This document shows positions 8,341-16,598 of a stretch of DNA of 64,000 nt, one piece after another. The translations under genes and the position numbers were made by a program. The stretch comes from Xanthomonas sp. Leaf148. GTDB lineage: Bacteria; Pseudomonadota; Gammaproteobacteria; Xanthomonadales; Xanthomonadaceae. The DNA is taken from the NCBI RefSeq assembly GCF_001423585.1, contig NZ_LMOP01000001.1, forward strand, positions 434,001-498,000, written 5' to 3'. The notes beneath the pieces are model-generated. The model ran no database searches, was not told where the DNA came from, and worked only from the letters and a program-made list of their open reading frames with translations. How positions within the stretch are numbered: position 1 is the stretch's first letter; each line of letters starts with the position of its first letter.

Positions 8341-8865
8341 ATGCGCACTGTCCGCCCTGTCCTGCTCTCCATCGGCCTGCTCTCGACCATCGGCATGGCG
8401 ACGGCAGCAGATACAACCACCTTCAACGTCAAGATCGCCGTCACCAAGGCCTGCACCATCACCGCCGCCTCCGCCACGGACGTCGACTTCGGCTCGGTGC
8501 TCTCCACCTCGACCGCCAACGCCGATGCCAACGGCAGCGTGACCGCCCAATGCACCGCATTGACGCCCTACAACATCGCGCTGAGCGCGGGCAGCAACGC
8601 GGGCACCGCCAACGATGTGACCACCCGTCGCATGAAGAACGCCGACCCATTGGTCACCACCAACAACTTCATCGCCTATCAGCTCTATCAGGACCTGGGC
8701 CGCAGCACGGTGTGGGGCAGCACCACCGGCACCAACACCCTGAGCCGCACCGCCACCGGCATCAACCAGGTCTACCCGGTCTACGGTCGTGTGACCAATC
8801 CGTCGGTCAACAACGCCGCGACCGGTAGCTACCAGGACACGATCACCGCGACCATCGTCTATTGA
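8341..8865 (+). CDS. Spore coat protein U-domain major pilin (Csu-like)
   Basis: A 174-aa secreted protein with a signal peptide (cleavage after the TAA of about residues 20-22) followed by one SCPU domain: a Cys-x-Ile motif (KACTITA), VDFGSV, GSVTAQC, PYNIALSAG, YQLYQD, WG and the terminal DTITATIVY beta strand. These are the hallmarks of pilins of the Acinetobacter Csu type assembled by the chaperone/usher pathway. The ATG at 8341 has AAGGA at 8329-8333 with suitable spacing; the in-frame ATG at 8335 is too close to it. First gene of a six-gene cluster, presumably the abundant rod subunit. Confidence 0.85.
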   Translation: MRTVRPVLLSIGLLSTIGMATAADTTTFNVKIAVTKACTITAASATDVDFGSVLSTSTANADANGSVTAQCTALTPYNIALSAGSNAGTANDVTTRRMKNADPLVTTNNFIAYQLYQDLGRSTVWGSTTGTNTLSRTATGINQVYPVYGRVTNPSVNNAATGSYQDTITATIVY

Positions 8866-8873
8866 GCTCACGC

Positions 8874-9641
8874 ATGCCATTGCAACAGCTGCCGTCGCGC
8901 CTCCGTGCGTGGCTGGTCCCGGTTGGACTCGCCCTGAGCCTGTCGCTGAGCTGCGCCTGGCTGTTGCCGTCTGCGCAGGCGGCCAGCCTGCAGCTGGCAC
9001 CGACCTCGCTGACCCTGAGCGCAGAGCAGACCGCCGACGGCCTATGGCTGAGCAACAGTGGCGGCGCGCCGGTGCAAGTGCAGACCCGCGCCTATCGCTG
9101 GACCCAGCGCGATGGGCAGGACCAGCTCGATCCGACCCAGGAAATCCTGATCAGCCCACCGATGCGCACCCTGGCTGCAGGCGAGCGCCAACTGATTCGC
9201 GTGATCCGCGCCGGGCCTGCGCCCAGTCGCCAGGAGCTCTGCTACCGCATCATTGTCGACGAACTGCCCAGCGCCGATGCCGATCGCAAGGGCATGCAGT
9301 TCGTGCTGCGCTACTCGGTGCCGATCTTCGTCCTGCCACCCGGCAAGGCCGAGCCCACGCCCACCCTGAGCGCGCAGGTGATCGCCGGTACCGATGGCAA
9401 TGCGCAGATCCAGATCAGCAACAGCGGCTCCGGGCATGCGCAGGTCGCCGATCTGCAGCACCGGGTCGATGGCGCAACCAAGACCACCTTGAATGGCTTG
9501 GTGGGCTACGTGTTACCGGGCCAGACCATGCGCTGGTCGCTGGGCGCACCGCTGGCGCAGTTCGGCCGCGGCTCCATCGTCGCAAGGATCAATGGTGAGG
9601 CTGACGAACGCACCCTGTTGGCCGCGCCCACGGCGCCGTGA
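8874..9641 (+). CDS. Periplasmic pilus chaperone (PapD/CsuC-like), copy 1
   Basis: A 255-aa protein with a long signal peptide ending near AQA (about residue 37) and a two-domain immunoglobulin-like chaperone. Typical features are SLQLAPTSLTL, LWLSNSGG, the QTRAYRWTQ strand, ERQLIRVIR (the conserved basic residue that anchors the pilin C-terminus), YRIIVDELP, LRYSVPIFV, and the second domain with LVGYVLPGQT. It stabilises subunits in the periplasm and delivers them to the usher. It starts 8 nt after the pilin stop. A TTG at 8862 would add four residues and is less likely. Confidence 0.85.
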   Translation: MPLQQLPSRLRAWLVPVGLALSLSLSCAWLLPSAQAASLQLAPTSLTLSAEQTADGLWLSNSGGAPVQVQTRAYRWTQRDGQDQLDPTQEILISPPMRTLAAGERQLIRVIRAGPAPSRQELCYRIIVDELPSADADRKGMQFVLRYSVPIFVLPPGKAEPTPTLSAQVIAGTDGNAQIQISNSGSGHAQVADLQHRVDGATKTTLNGLVGYVLPGQTMRWSLGAPLAQFGRGSIVARINGEADERTLLAAPTAP

Positions 9642-12006
9642 TGCGGCCCGGCTGGCGATGACCCTGCTTGCGACCGCCACCGGGTTGGCAAACGCCATGG
9701 CCGGCGATCTCGCCGATGTCGCATCGTTGCCCGACCAGATTGCGCAAAGCGCCGCCACACAACCGCAGTCGCTGTATCTGGACGTCACCTTGAATCAGGC
9801 CGATCGCGGCCTGGCGCCGTTCGAACTGGTCGACGGTCATTTGCGTGGATCGGTGGAAACGCTGCGCAAACTCGGCTTCATCCTGGCCGATCGCCTGCCC
9901 GGCGAATTGGTCGATCTGGATCAGCTACCCGATGTGGAAGTGCGCTACGACGCCGCACTGCAGCGGCTCGCGCTGCAGGTACCGCTGGCGCAGCTGTCGC
10001 TGTCCACCACCGTACTCAAGGCCGAAGAAGCCGCCCCGCCCAGCGCCACCGCATCGCCGGGCATGCTGCTCAATTACGACTTCTATGCCACGCGCAATGC
10101 CGGTTCCAGCAGCATGTCGCTGGCCACCGAACTGCGCGGCTTCGGCCTGGGTCGCGGCATGGTCGATACCACCGCCATTTTTCTGGCCTACGACCGCCCG
10201 CAGGACCAACGCTGGCGCAGCGAGGCGGTGCGCCTGGATAGCGCCTGGCAGATGGATTTCCCCGACAGCGCCACCAGCCTGCGGGTGGGCGATTTCTACA
10301 GCGGGTTCGTCGACTGGAGCCGTTCGCTGCGGCTGGGCGGCGTGCAGATCGGCCGCAATTACGCGCTGCAGCCCTACCGTGTGCTGACCCCGACGCCCAG
10401 CTTTCTGGGCGAAGCGGCGGTGCCCTCCACGGTGGAGCTGTATGTCGATGGCCTGCGTCAGTACAGCGGCCAGGTACCGGCCGGGCCGTTTCAACTGGCC
10501 GCGCAACCGGGCATCAGCGGCACCGGGCAGGCGCAGATCGTGGTGACCGATGCCTTCGGCCGGGTGCGTCGACTGGACTTCGCGTTTTACGGCACGCCGC
10601 AACTGCTTGCGCGCGGCATTTCCGAGTGGTCGGCAGGCATCGGCCATCTGCGCCGCGACTATGGCGTGCGTTCGTTTTCCTATGCCTCGCAGCCGGTCGC
10701 CAGCGCCAGCTTTCGCAAGGGATTGCGCGATGACTTCACCATCGAGGCGCACACCGAAGCCGGCGGCGGCGTGGTCAATGCCGGCGCAGGCGGGGTGTGG
10801 TTGCTCGGCGCTGGCGGCGTGTTCAATGCGGCCTACGCACACAGCAGCATGCATGCGCTGCGTGGCGGCCAGTCCGTGCTGGGCTACGCCTGGAACAACC
10901 GGCGTTTCAACGTAAATCTGGGCACCCAGCGTACCCACGGCGATTACCGCGACCTCGGCGCGTTGCAGGGCAGCCTGCCGGCGCGCGTCAGCGACCGCGC
11001 CGCATTCGGCGTCAATGCCGACCCGATCGGCTCGCTGGGCACCAGCTACGTGCGCCTGAGCTACCCGCAAGGCGACACCTCGCGTTATGCCAGCGTGTTC
11101 TGGTCGCGCAGCTTCGGGCGCAACTGGGCCGCCAATCTATCCGGCAACCAGAACCTGGATATCCGCAGCGACCGCAGCCTGTATCTGTCGCTGTCCACCA
11201 CCTTCGGCGAATTGCGCCAGGCCAGCGCGTCGATGCAGCGCAACGGCAATCGCACCGGGTTTGTGGCCGATGTCAGCCAGCCGCTACCCGGCGACGGCGA
11301 CCTGGGCGGCATCGGCTGGCGCGTGCAGGCACGCGCGGGCGACGATGCCAGCGGCGGGCTGGCCGAGCTGGGCTGGTTGAACCGCGTCGGCCGCTACAAC
11401 TTCGGCGCCGCCACCCAGGACGGCGACCAGTTCGGCTATGCCAGCGCCAGCGGCAGCCTGGTGTGGATGGACGGCCGCAGCTTTGCGGCGCGCGACGTCC
11501 AGGACGCGTTTGCGGTGGTGTCCACCGACGGCCAGGCCGGCATTCCGGTACGGCTGGAGAACCGCTTGATCGGGGTCACCGATGCACGCGGCACCTTGTT
11601 GGTGACGCCGCTGCAATCGTGGCAGCGCAATCAGCTATCGATCGACACGCTGAGCCTGCCGGCGGACCTGCGCGTGGATCGGGTCGACACCACGGTGACG
11701 CCGCGCCAGCAATCTGGTGTGGCGGTGCGCTTCGGCATTACCCGCGTGCGGGCTGCGGTGATCGTCTTGCACGACGCAAACGGCGCGCCGGTGCCGGTGG
11801 GCAGCGTGGCGCAACGCGAAGGCGGTGCCGAACGCGTGGTGGTCGGCTACGACGGCGAAACCTATCTGGACAATCTGCAGAACGACAACCGCATCCTGGT
11901 GGAGTTGCCGGAGGGCCGCTGCATCGCGCAGTTCGCGTATCCGGCCGACGCTGGCCGCATTCCGCGGGTCGGCCCGTTGCGCTGCATCGCGGAGCCGACG
12001 CCATGA
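9592..12006 (+). CDS. Outer-membrane pilus usher (FimD/CsuD-like)
   Basis: An 804-aa usher that forms the outer-membrane pore and assembly platform for pilus subunits. After a signal peptide (about 37 aa, Arg-rich then hydrophobic, ending ANAMA) come the N-terminal chaperone-binding domain (SLYLDVTLNQ), the middle beta-barrel with plug (GRNYALQPYRVLTPTPSF, then VPSTVELYVDGLRQ and GPFQLAAQPG) and C-terminal domains. The size is slightly below classical FimD, as expected for the Csu branch. The ATG at 9592 overlaps the chaperone gene by 50 bp and has AAGGA 4 nt upstream; ATG 9658 is a shorter alternative that would cut off the Arg-rich n-region. Next gene overlaps by 4 nt. Confidence 0.88.
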   Translation: MVRLTNAPCWPRPRRRDAARLAMTLLATATGLANAMAGDLADVASLPDQIAQSAATQPQSLYLDVTLNQADRGLAPFELVDGHLRGSVETLRKLGFILADRLPGELVDLDQLPDVEVRYDAALQRLALQVPLAQLSLSTTVLKAEEAAPPSATASPGMLLNYDFYATRNAGSSSMSLATELRGFGLGRGMVDTTAIFLAYDRPQDQRWRSEAVRLDSAWQMDFPDSATSLRVGDFYSGFVDWSRSLRLGGVQIGRNYALQPYRVLTPTPSFLGEAAVPSTVELYVDGLRQYSGQVPAGPFQLAAQPGISGTGQAQIVVTDAFGRVRRLDFAFYGTPQLLARGISEWSAGIGHLRRDYGVRSFSYASQPVASASFRKGLRDDFTIEAHTEAGGGVVNAGAGGVWLLGAGGVFNAAYAHSSMHALRGGQSVLGYAWNNRRFNVNLGTQRTHGDYRDLGALQGSLPARVSDRAAFGVNADPIGSLGTSYVRLSYPQGDTSRYASVFWSRSFGRNWAANLSGNQNLDIRSDRSLYLSLSTTFGELRQASASMQRNGNRTGFVADVSQPLPGDGDLGGIGWRVQARAGDDASGGLAELGWLNRVGRYNFGAATQDGDQFGYASASGSLVWMDGRSFAARDVQDAFAVVSTDGQAGIPVRLENRLIGVTDARGTLLVTPLQSWQRNQLSIDTLSLPADLRVDRVDTTVTPRQQSGVAVRFGITRVRAAVIVLHDANGAPVPVGSVAQREGGAERVVVGYDGETYLDNLQNDNRILVELPEGRCIAQFAYPADAGRIPRVGPLRCIAEPTP

Positions 12007-13037
12007 GCCTGCATGCGCTCTGGCGGGTCTTGCTTGCACTGAGCCTTGCACTGCTATGGCTGACGCCCAGCCAGTCGGCGCATGCCGATACCACCTGCAC
12101 GGTGACGTTGGGGACGCCCTTGGCCTTCGGCAACGTGGCTGCCAATGGCGCCACCGATGCGGTCGCGAGCTTCAACGTGTCCTGCGCCACCACCGCGCTC
12201 AGCGTGCTGGGCCAGGCGCGGGTGACGCTGTGCCTGGACCTGGGGCCCGGCAGTGCCAGCGCAGGCGTGTATACGCCGCGCCGCATGCTCAACGCCACCA
12301 GCGATGCGGTGAGTTATCAGATCTACAGCGATGCGGCGCGCACGCAGGTCTGGGGCGCCACCGGATCGAGCACGCCGTCGCCGCTGGTACTGAATTTCGC
12401 CTATTCGGTACCGATCCTGGTCGGCGGCTCGCAGACCACCACGGTCACCTTCTACGGACGCATTCCCGGCAGCCAGACGCTGTCGGTGGGCAACCACACC
12501 AGCAGCTTCGGCGGCGCCGATACGGTGATGCGCTACGCCTACAACGAAAGCATCATCGGCGGCATCCAGCCGCCGGCCAGCTGCAACACGGGCGGCAGCG
12601 GCGCCAAGACCGCCAGCAATGCATTCCCGTTCACCGCCTCGGCCAATGTGCCGGCGCGCTGCAATACCTATGTCACTACCGATCTGGATTTCGGCAGCAT
12701 CGCCGGCAGCATCGACACCCAGATCGACCGCAGCTCGACCATCAGCCTGGCCTGCACCAACCGCACCGCCTGGAACATCGGCCTGGACGTCGGCGTCAAC
12801 GCCAGCGGCAGCACCCGACGGATGCGCCACGCCAGCAGCGCCAACTTCATCACCTACGAGCTCTACAAGGACTCGGGCCGCAGCAGCCGCTGGGGCACCA
12901 CGATCGGGGTCGATACCCTCGCCGGCACCGGCAACGGGGTCGCGCAGACGGTGACCGTCTATGGCCGCGCGCCGGCGCCGCAGCTACCCATCGCCGGGGC
13001 CTATACCGACACGGTGACTGTCTCGATCACTTACTGA
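12003..13037 (+). CDS. Two-domain SCPU tip adhesin (CsuE-like)
   Basis: A 344-aa secreted protein with a signal peptide (about residues 1-29, SAHA) followed by two SCPU domains. Domain 1 runs about 30-190 (TCTVTLGTPLAFGNV, FNVSC, RRMLNATSD, YQIYSDAARTQVWG). Domain 2 runs about 215-344 (RCNTYVTTDLDFGSIAG, SLACTN, RRMRHASSA, YELYKDSGRSSRWG, DTVTVSITY). In Csu pili the two-domain subunit CsuE caps the tip and binds surfaces, so an adhesive tip role is inferred. ATGA overlap with the usher stop. Confidence 0.82.
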   Translation: MSLHALWRVLLALSLALLWLTPSQSAHADTTCTVTLGTPLAFGNVAANGATDAVASFNVSCATTALSVLGQARVTLCLDLGPGSASAGVYTPRRMLNATSDAVSYQIYSDAARTQVWGATGSSTPSPLVLNFAYSVPILVGGSQTTTVTFYGRIPGSQTLSVGNHTSSFGGADTVMRYAYNESIIGGIQPPASCNTGGSGAKTASNAFPFTASANVPARCNTYVTTDLDFGSIAGSIDTQIDRSSTISLACTNRTAWNIGLDVGVNASGSTRRMRHASSANFITYELYKDSGRSSRWGTTIGVDTLAGTGNGVAQTVTVYGRAPAPQLPIAGAYTDTVTVSITY

Positions 13038-13085
13038 CCGTTAATTAAGTTCGCTTCGGGGGCGTCGCTATTTGTAACGACTCCA

Positions 13086-13412
13086 ATGCAAACGATTGCC
13101 TTCATGACGCCGGTCACCTTCCTGAAGTGCTTCACGCTGGTCGCCCTCGCTTGCAGCGCCGCTGCCGCAACTGCGTCCACTAACCGCGGCCCGGACAACT
13201 CCAGCCTGCACATCGGCCTGCGCCTGCTCAGCGGTTGCGAGCTGCGCACGACCCCGCCGCGCGCCAGCTGCTCGCGTGGCACGCCGGTCGCGGTTGCGCA
13301 GCCGTCGCGCAACGTCAACACCCCGTCGACCACCAGCACGGGCCAGGACGCCAGCGCACTTGCAGGGCCTGCGCCCAGCGGTGCGACGCGCATCACCACC
13401 ATCGCGTTCTGA
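13086..13412 (+). CDS. Small secreted protein of the pilus cluster, unknown
   Basis: A 108-aa protein with a predicted signal peptide (residues about 8-31, ending near ATA-S) and a mature part with two Cys (SGCELRT and RASCSRG) spaced about ten residues apart, then a Thr/Ser/Ala/Pro-rich tail. No SCPU or chaperone signature is visible. It lies 48 bp after the adhesin and ends 2 nt before the second chaperone start, so co-expression is likely. Possibly an accessory or minor subunit. The start is uncertain: no Shine-Dalgarno is evident and ATG 13104 is an alternative. Confidence 0.55.
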   Translation: MQTIAFMTPVTFLKCFTLVALACSAAAATASTNRGPDNSSLHIGLRLLSGCELRTTPPRASCSRGTPVAVAQPSRNVNTPSTTSTGQDASALAGPAPSGATRITTIAF

Positions 13413-13414
13413 GC

Positions 13415-14122
13415 ATGGCCGCCACCCACCCGCGCTGCAGTTGGCTGATCCTGGGCCTGCTATGCATGGCCGCCAGCGGCAGCGCTGTCGCTGCCGAAAT
13501 CGCCATCGCCCCAACCACCGCACACATCCCGGCCGACAGCAACCAGGCGGCCGTGTGGCTTTATAACCAGTCTGCACAACCGTGGCGCGCCGACGCCAAG
13601 CTCTACCGCTGGCACCAGGACGGTGGGCGCGAACTGCTGGAACCGGCCACCGGCGCCGCCGTCAGTCCCAGTCAGTTCGAAATCCCGGCGCAAGGCCGCC
13701 AGCTGTTGCGGGTCATCCGCCTCGGCCCAAGCCCGGCACGGATCGAAGACAGCTATCGGTTGGTGGTGACCCAACATGCCGTGGGCGATGAAACCGAGCT
13801 GCTGCGCTATTCCACGCCGGTGTTTGCGATGCCCACCGAGCCGGGCGAGTTGCACCCGCAGCTGCAGGCGACGCTGTCCGGCCAGGGCAGCGGCCGCAGC
13901 TTACGCATCCACAATGCCGGCGTGCACCACGCCCGCCTGGCCGACCTGGCCTTTATCGATGCCGGCGGTACCCGGCACAGCATCGGCAACGATCTGGCCG
14001 GCTATGTGCTGCCCGGCCAGACCCGGCAATGGGCGCTGCCGGCAACCCTGTCCGCCGATCTGGGACGCTTCGTGGCCCGCGTCAACAGCGATACCGAAAC
14101 CACGCTCGCACTGCAGCCCTGA
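13415..14122 (+). CDS. Periplasmic pilus chaperone, copy 2
   Basis: A 235-aa second PapD-like chaperone in the same cluster. Signal peptide to about residue 26 (AVAA), then EIAIAPTTAHI, AVWLYNQSAQPW, KLYRWHQDGG, GRQLLRVIRLG with the conserved basic anchor, YRLVVTQH, LRYSTPVFAMP, and domain 2 with LAGYVLPGQTRQWALP. It is clearly related to the first chaperone but diverged. Two chaperones for one usher suggests dedicated handling of different subunits. Last gene of the cluster; the rpsB promoter follows. Confidence 0.83.
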   Translation: MAATHPRCSWLILGLLCMAASGSAVAAEIAIAPTTAHIPADSNQAAVWLYNQSAQPWRADAKLYRWHQDGGRELLEPATGAAVSPSQFEIPAQGRQLLRVIRLGPSPARIEDSYRLVVTQHAVGDETELLRYSTPVFAMPTEPGELHPQLQATLSGQGSGRSLRIHNAGVHHARLADLAFIDAGGTRHSIGNDLAGYVLPGQTRQWALPATLSADLGRFVARVNSDTETTLALQP

Positions 14123-14436
14123 GTCCCCTCGCCCGCCAGTCCGGGCGATGCCGGCAGTGCACATTGCATACGACCGGCCCGGCCGGCTATACTCCGCCGG
14201 CTGTTTTGCGTCTTTGCCGCATTGCGCCGTCCACGTCGGACGTCACCGACGAATCCACACCTGCTGCCGCCATCCGTGCCGGGGTGCCCTCACAAGGGTT
14301 CGTCGCGGAGGCAACAGGGAAGCCCAACCCCGGAATCTTGTGCGTTTGATGCGAGTGTTCTCGCAGCGCCCGCACTCCCTGCGCTGACTTCAAACAACAG
14401 CTGCGCACGGCGATTCCGCTACCAGGAGTTTTTTCA
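14123..14436 (+). promoter_or_regulatory. rpsB promoter and long 5' leader
   Basis: 314 bp without a gene. A good sigma-70 promoter is present: TTGCAT (14164-14169), 18-bp spacer, TATACT (14188-14193). Transcription from about 14200 gives a leader of roughly 235 nt before rpsB. In E. coli S2 represses its own rpsB-tsf operon through the leader; a similar autoregulatory fold is plausible, but I cannot demonstrate it from sequence alone. Confidence 0.65.
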
Positions 14437-15270
14437 ATGCCTCAGGTCACCATGCGTCAGATGCTGGAAGCCGGCGTCCATTTCGGCCACCAGACCCGCT
14501 ACTGGAACCCCAAGATGGCGCCGTACATCTTCGGCGCGCGCGGCAAGATCCACATCATCAACCTCGAGAAGACCGTCCCGCTCTTCAACGACGCGATGAA
14601 CTTCCTCTCCTCGATCGCGCAGAAGCGCGGCACCGTGCTGTTCCTGGGCACCAAGCGCAGCGCGCGCGAGTCGATCAAGGAAGAAGCCGAGCGTTGCAAC
14701 ATGCCGTTCATGACCCAGCGCTGGTTGGGCGGCACGCTGACCAACTTCCGCACCGTCAAGCAGTCGGTTGCCCGCCTGAAGGAACTGGAAGCCGCTGAAA
14801 CCGACGGCACCTTCGAAAAGCTGGTCAAGCACGAAGTGCTGGGCCTGCGTCGCGAGCGCGAAAAGCTGGACGCGTCGCTGGGCGGCATCAAGGAAATGAA
14901 CCGTCTGCCCGACGCGATCTTCGTGATCGACATCGGCCATGAAGACATCGCCATCAAGGAAGCCAAGAAGCTCGGCATCCCGGTGATCGCCGTGGTCGAC
15001 ACCAACTACGATCCGGCCCTGGTCGACTACGCCATCCCGGGTAACGACGACGCCATCCGCGCCGTGCAGCTGTACGCACGTGCCGCTGCCGATGCCGTGC
15101 TGGAAGGCAAGGCTGCTGCGCCGAACTCGGCGTCGGTGCGCGAAGAAGAGTTCTCGGCTGACGCCGGCGACGAAGGCAAGGGCCGTCGTGCCCCGGCCAA
15201 GAAGTCCGCCGAGAAGAAGGCCGACGCACCGGCAGCAGCTGAAGCACCTGCAGCACCGGCTGCCGAGTAA
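14437..15270 (+). CDS. rpsB: 30S ribosomal protein S2
   Basis: A 277-aa S2 with [33 protein letters not shown], and [29 protein letters not shown]. It is about 35 residues longer than E. coli S2 because of an acidic then Lys/Ala-rich C-terminal tail (about 235-277). It binds the 30S head region last in assembly and is needed for S1 binding. Strong AGGAG Shine-Dalgarno upstream. It forms the usual pair with tsf, 170 bp downstream. Confidence 0.98.
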   Translation: MPQVTMRQMLEAGVHFGHQTRYWNPKMAPYIFGARGKIHIINLEKTVPLFNDAMNFLSSIAQKRGTVLFLGTKRSARESIKEEAERCNMPFMTQRWLGGTLTNFRTVKQSVARLKELEAAETDGTFEKLVKHEVLGLRREREKLDASLGGIKEMNRLPDAIFVIDIGHEDIAIKEAKKLGIPVIAVVDTNYDPALVDYAIPGNDDAIRAVQLYARAAADAVLEGKAAAPNSASVREEEFSADAGDEGKGRRAPAKKSAEKKADAPAAAEAPAAPAAE

Positions 15271-15440
15271 TCGGCATGCAATGCGGCCGCTCCATGCTGG
15301 GCGGCCGCAGCCCCGACGGGTCCATCGCGCCCCGTCGCTGAGGCCACCAAAGATTTTTACGGGGGCGGCCCGCACGCTGCACCGTCTCCTCACTGGCGGA
15401 ACACTTCCGCCGTACGCATTCGTCCATACGAGGTAATTCC

Positions 15441-16319
15441 ATGGAAATCACTGCTTCCCTGGTCAAGGAACTGCGCGAGCGCACCGGCGCCGGCATGATG
15501 GAGTGCAAGAAAGCACTCGTCGAAAACGCTGGCGACATCGATGCCGCTGCCGAGTGGCTGCGCAAGTCGGGTCTGGCCAAGGCCGACAAGAAGGCCGACC
15601 GCGTTGCTGCCGAAGGCCGCATCGCCACTGCACAGGCCGGCGGCAAGGCCGTGCTGGTCGAAGTCAATTCCGAGACCGACTTCGTCGCCAAGGATGAGAA
15701 CTTCCTGGCCTTCACCGAGGTCGTGGCCAACGCCGCACTGAACTCCGACGTCGCCGATGCCGAAGCGCTGAAGAGCGTCAAGCTGGACAGCGGCGAGACC
15801 ATCGAAGAGCGTCGCGCTGCGGTCATCGCCAAGGTTGGCGAGAACCTGCAGGTGCGTCGCCTGGCCCGTATCGACAGCGCCAACAACGTCGCGGCCTACG
15901 TGCACGGCGGCCGTATCGGCGTGCTGGTCGAGCTGAAGGGTGGCGACATCGAGCTGGCACGCGGCATTGCCATGCACATCGCCGCAATGAACCCGCCGCA
16001 CATCAAGGCATCCGACGTCCCGGCCGAGTTTGTCGCCAAGGAAAAGGAAATCGAACTGGCCAAGATGTCCGAAAAGGACAAGTCCAAGCCGGCCGAGATC
16101 CTGGAAAAGATCATCAGCGGCAAGATCAGCAAGATCGTCAACGAAGTCACGCTGTACGGCCAGCCGTATGTGCTGAACACCGATCAGACCGTCGAGCAGG
16201 CCGTCAAGGCCGCTGGTGCCGACGTGATCGGCTTCCAGCGCCTGGCCGTTGGCGAAGGCATCGAGAAGGTGGTGGAAGACTACGCCGCCGAAGTGATGAA
16301 GCAGGCCGGTCTGGCCTGA
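15441..16319 (+). CDS. tsf: Elongation factor Ts
   Basis: A 292-aa guanine nucleotide exchange factor for EF-Tu. It has the N-terminal UBA-like module ([20 protein letters not shown]), the signature [16 protein letters not shown] (residues about 74-89), the core repeats, and the C-terminal module ending [15 protein letters not shown]. Preceded by GAGGTAATTCC and followed directly by a strong intrinsic terminator that closes the rpsB-tsf unit. Confidence 0.98.
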   Translation: MEITASLVKELRERTGAGMMECKKALVENAGDIDAAAEWLRKSGLAKADKKADRVAAEGRIATAQAGGKAVLVEVNSETDFVAKDENFLAFTEVVANAALNSDVADAEALKSVKLDSGETIEERRAAVIAKVGENLQVRRLARIDSANNVAAYVHGGRIGVLVELKGGDIELARGIAMHIAAMNPPHIKASDVPAEFVAKEKEIELAKMSEKDKSKPAEILEKIISGKISKIVNEVTLYGQPYVLNTDQTVEQAVKAAGADVIGFQRLAVGEGIEKVVEDYAAEVMKQAGLA

Positions 16320-16335
16320 TCTTCGCCAAAGAGTG

Positions 16336-16368
16336 AAAAAAGCCGCGGCCATGCCGCGGCTTTTTTTT
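16336..16368 (+). terminator. Terminator after tsf
   Basis: 9-bp GC-rich stem AGCCGCGGC (16341-16349) with its complement (16353-16361), CAT loop and a run of eight T, preceded by A residues. A textbook intrinsic terminator. Confidence 0.93.
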
Positions 16369-16598
16369 GCCTGCGAATCCGCGCTGCATCGAAGCGCACG
16401 AACTGAAGCACACACATCCGTGGTGCCTGCAACCGGCCTCGACGCTATAGATGTCGTCGGCCGTGCCGCTAAGCCTAGATGCCAACCAGACTCTCAGCAC
16501 CCCTCACGCATGCGTTCCAGCGCAGCGACTGCGAGCCGTGGCGTGCTCAAACTCACCGAACGCAGCTGTATGCTTGCGTTCACTGTTGGCGATGACTC

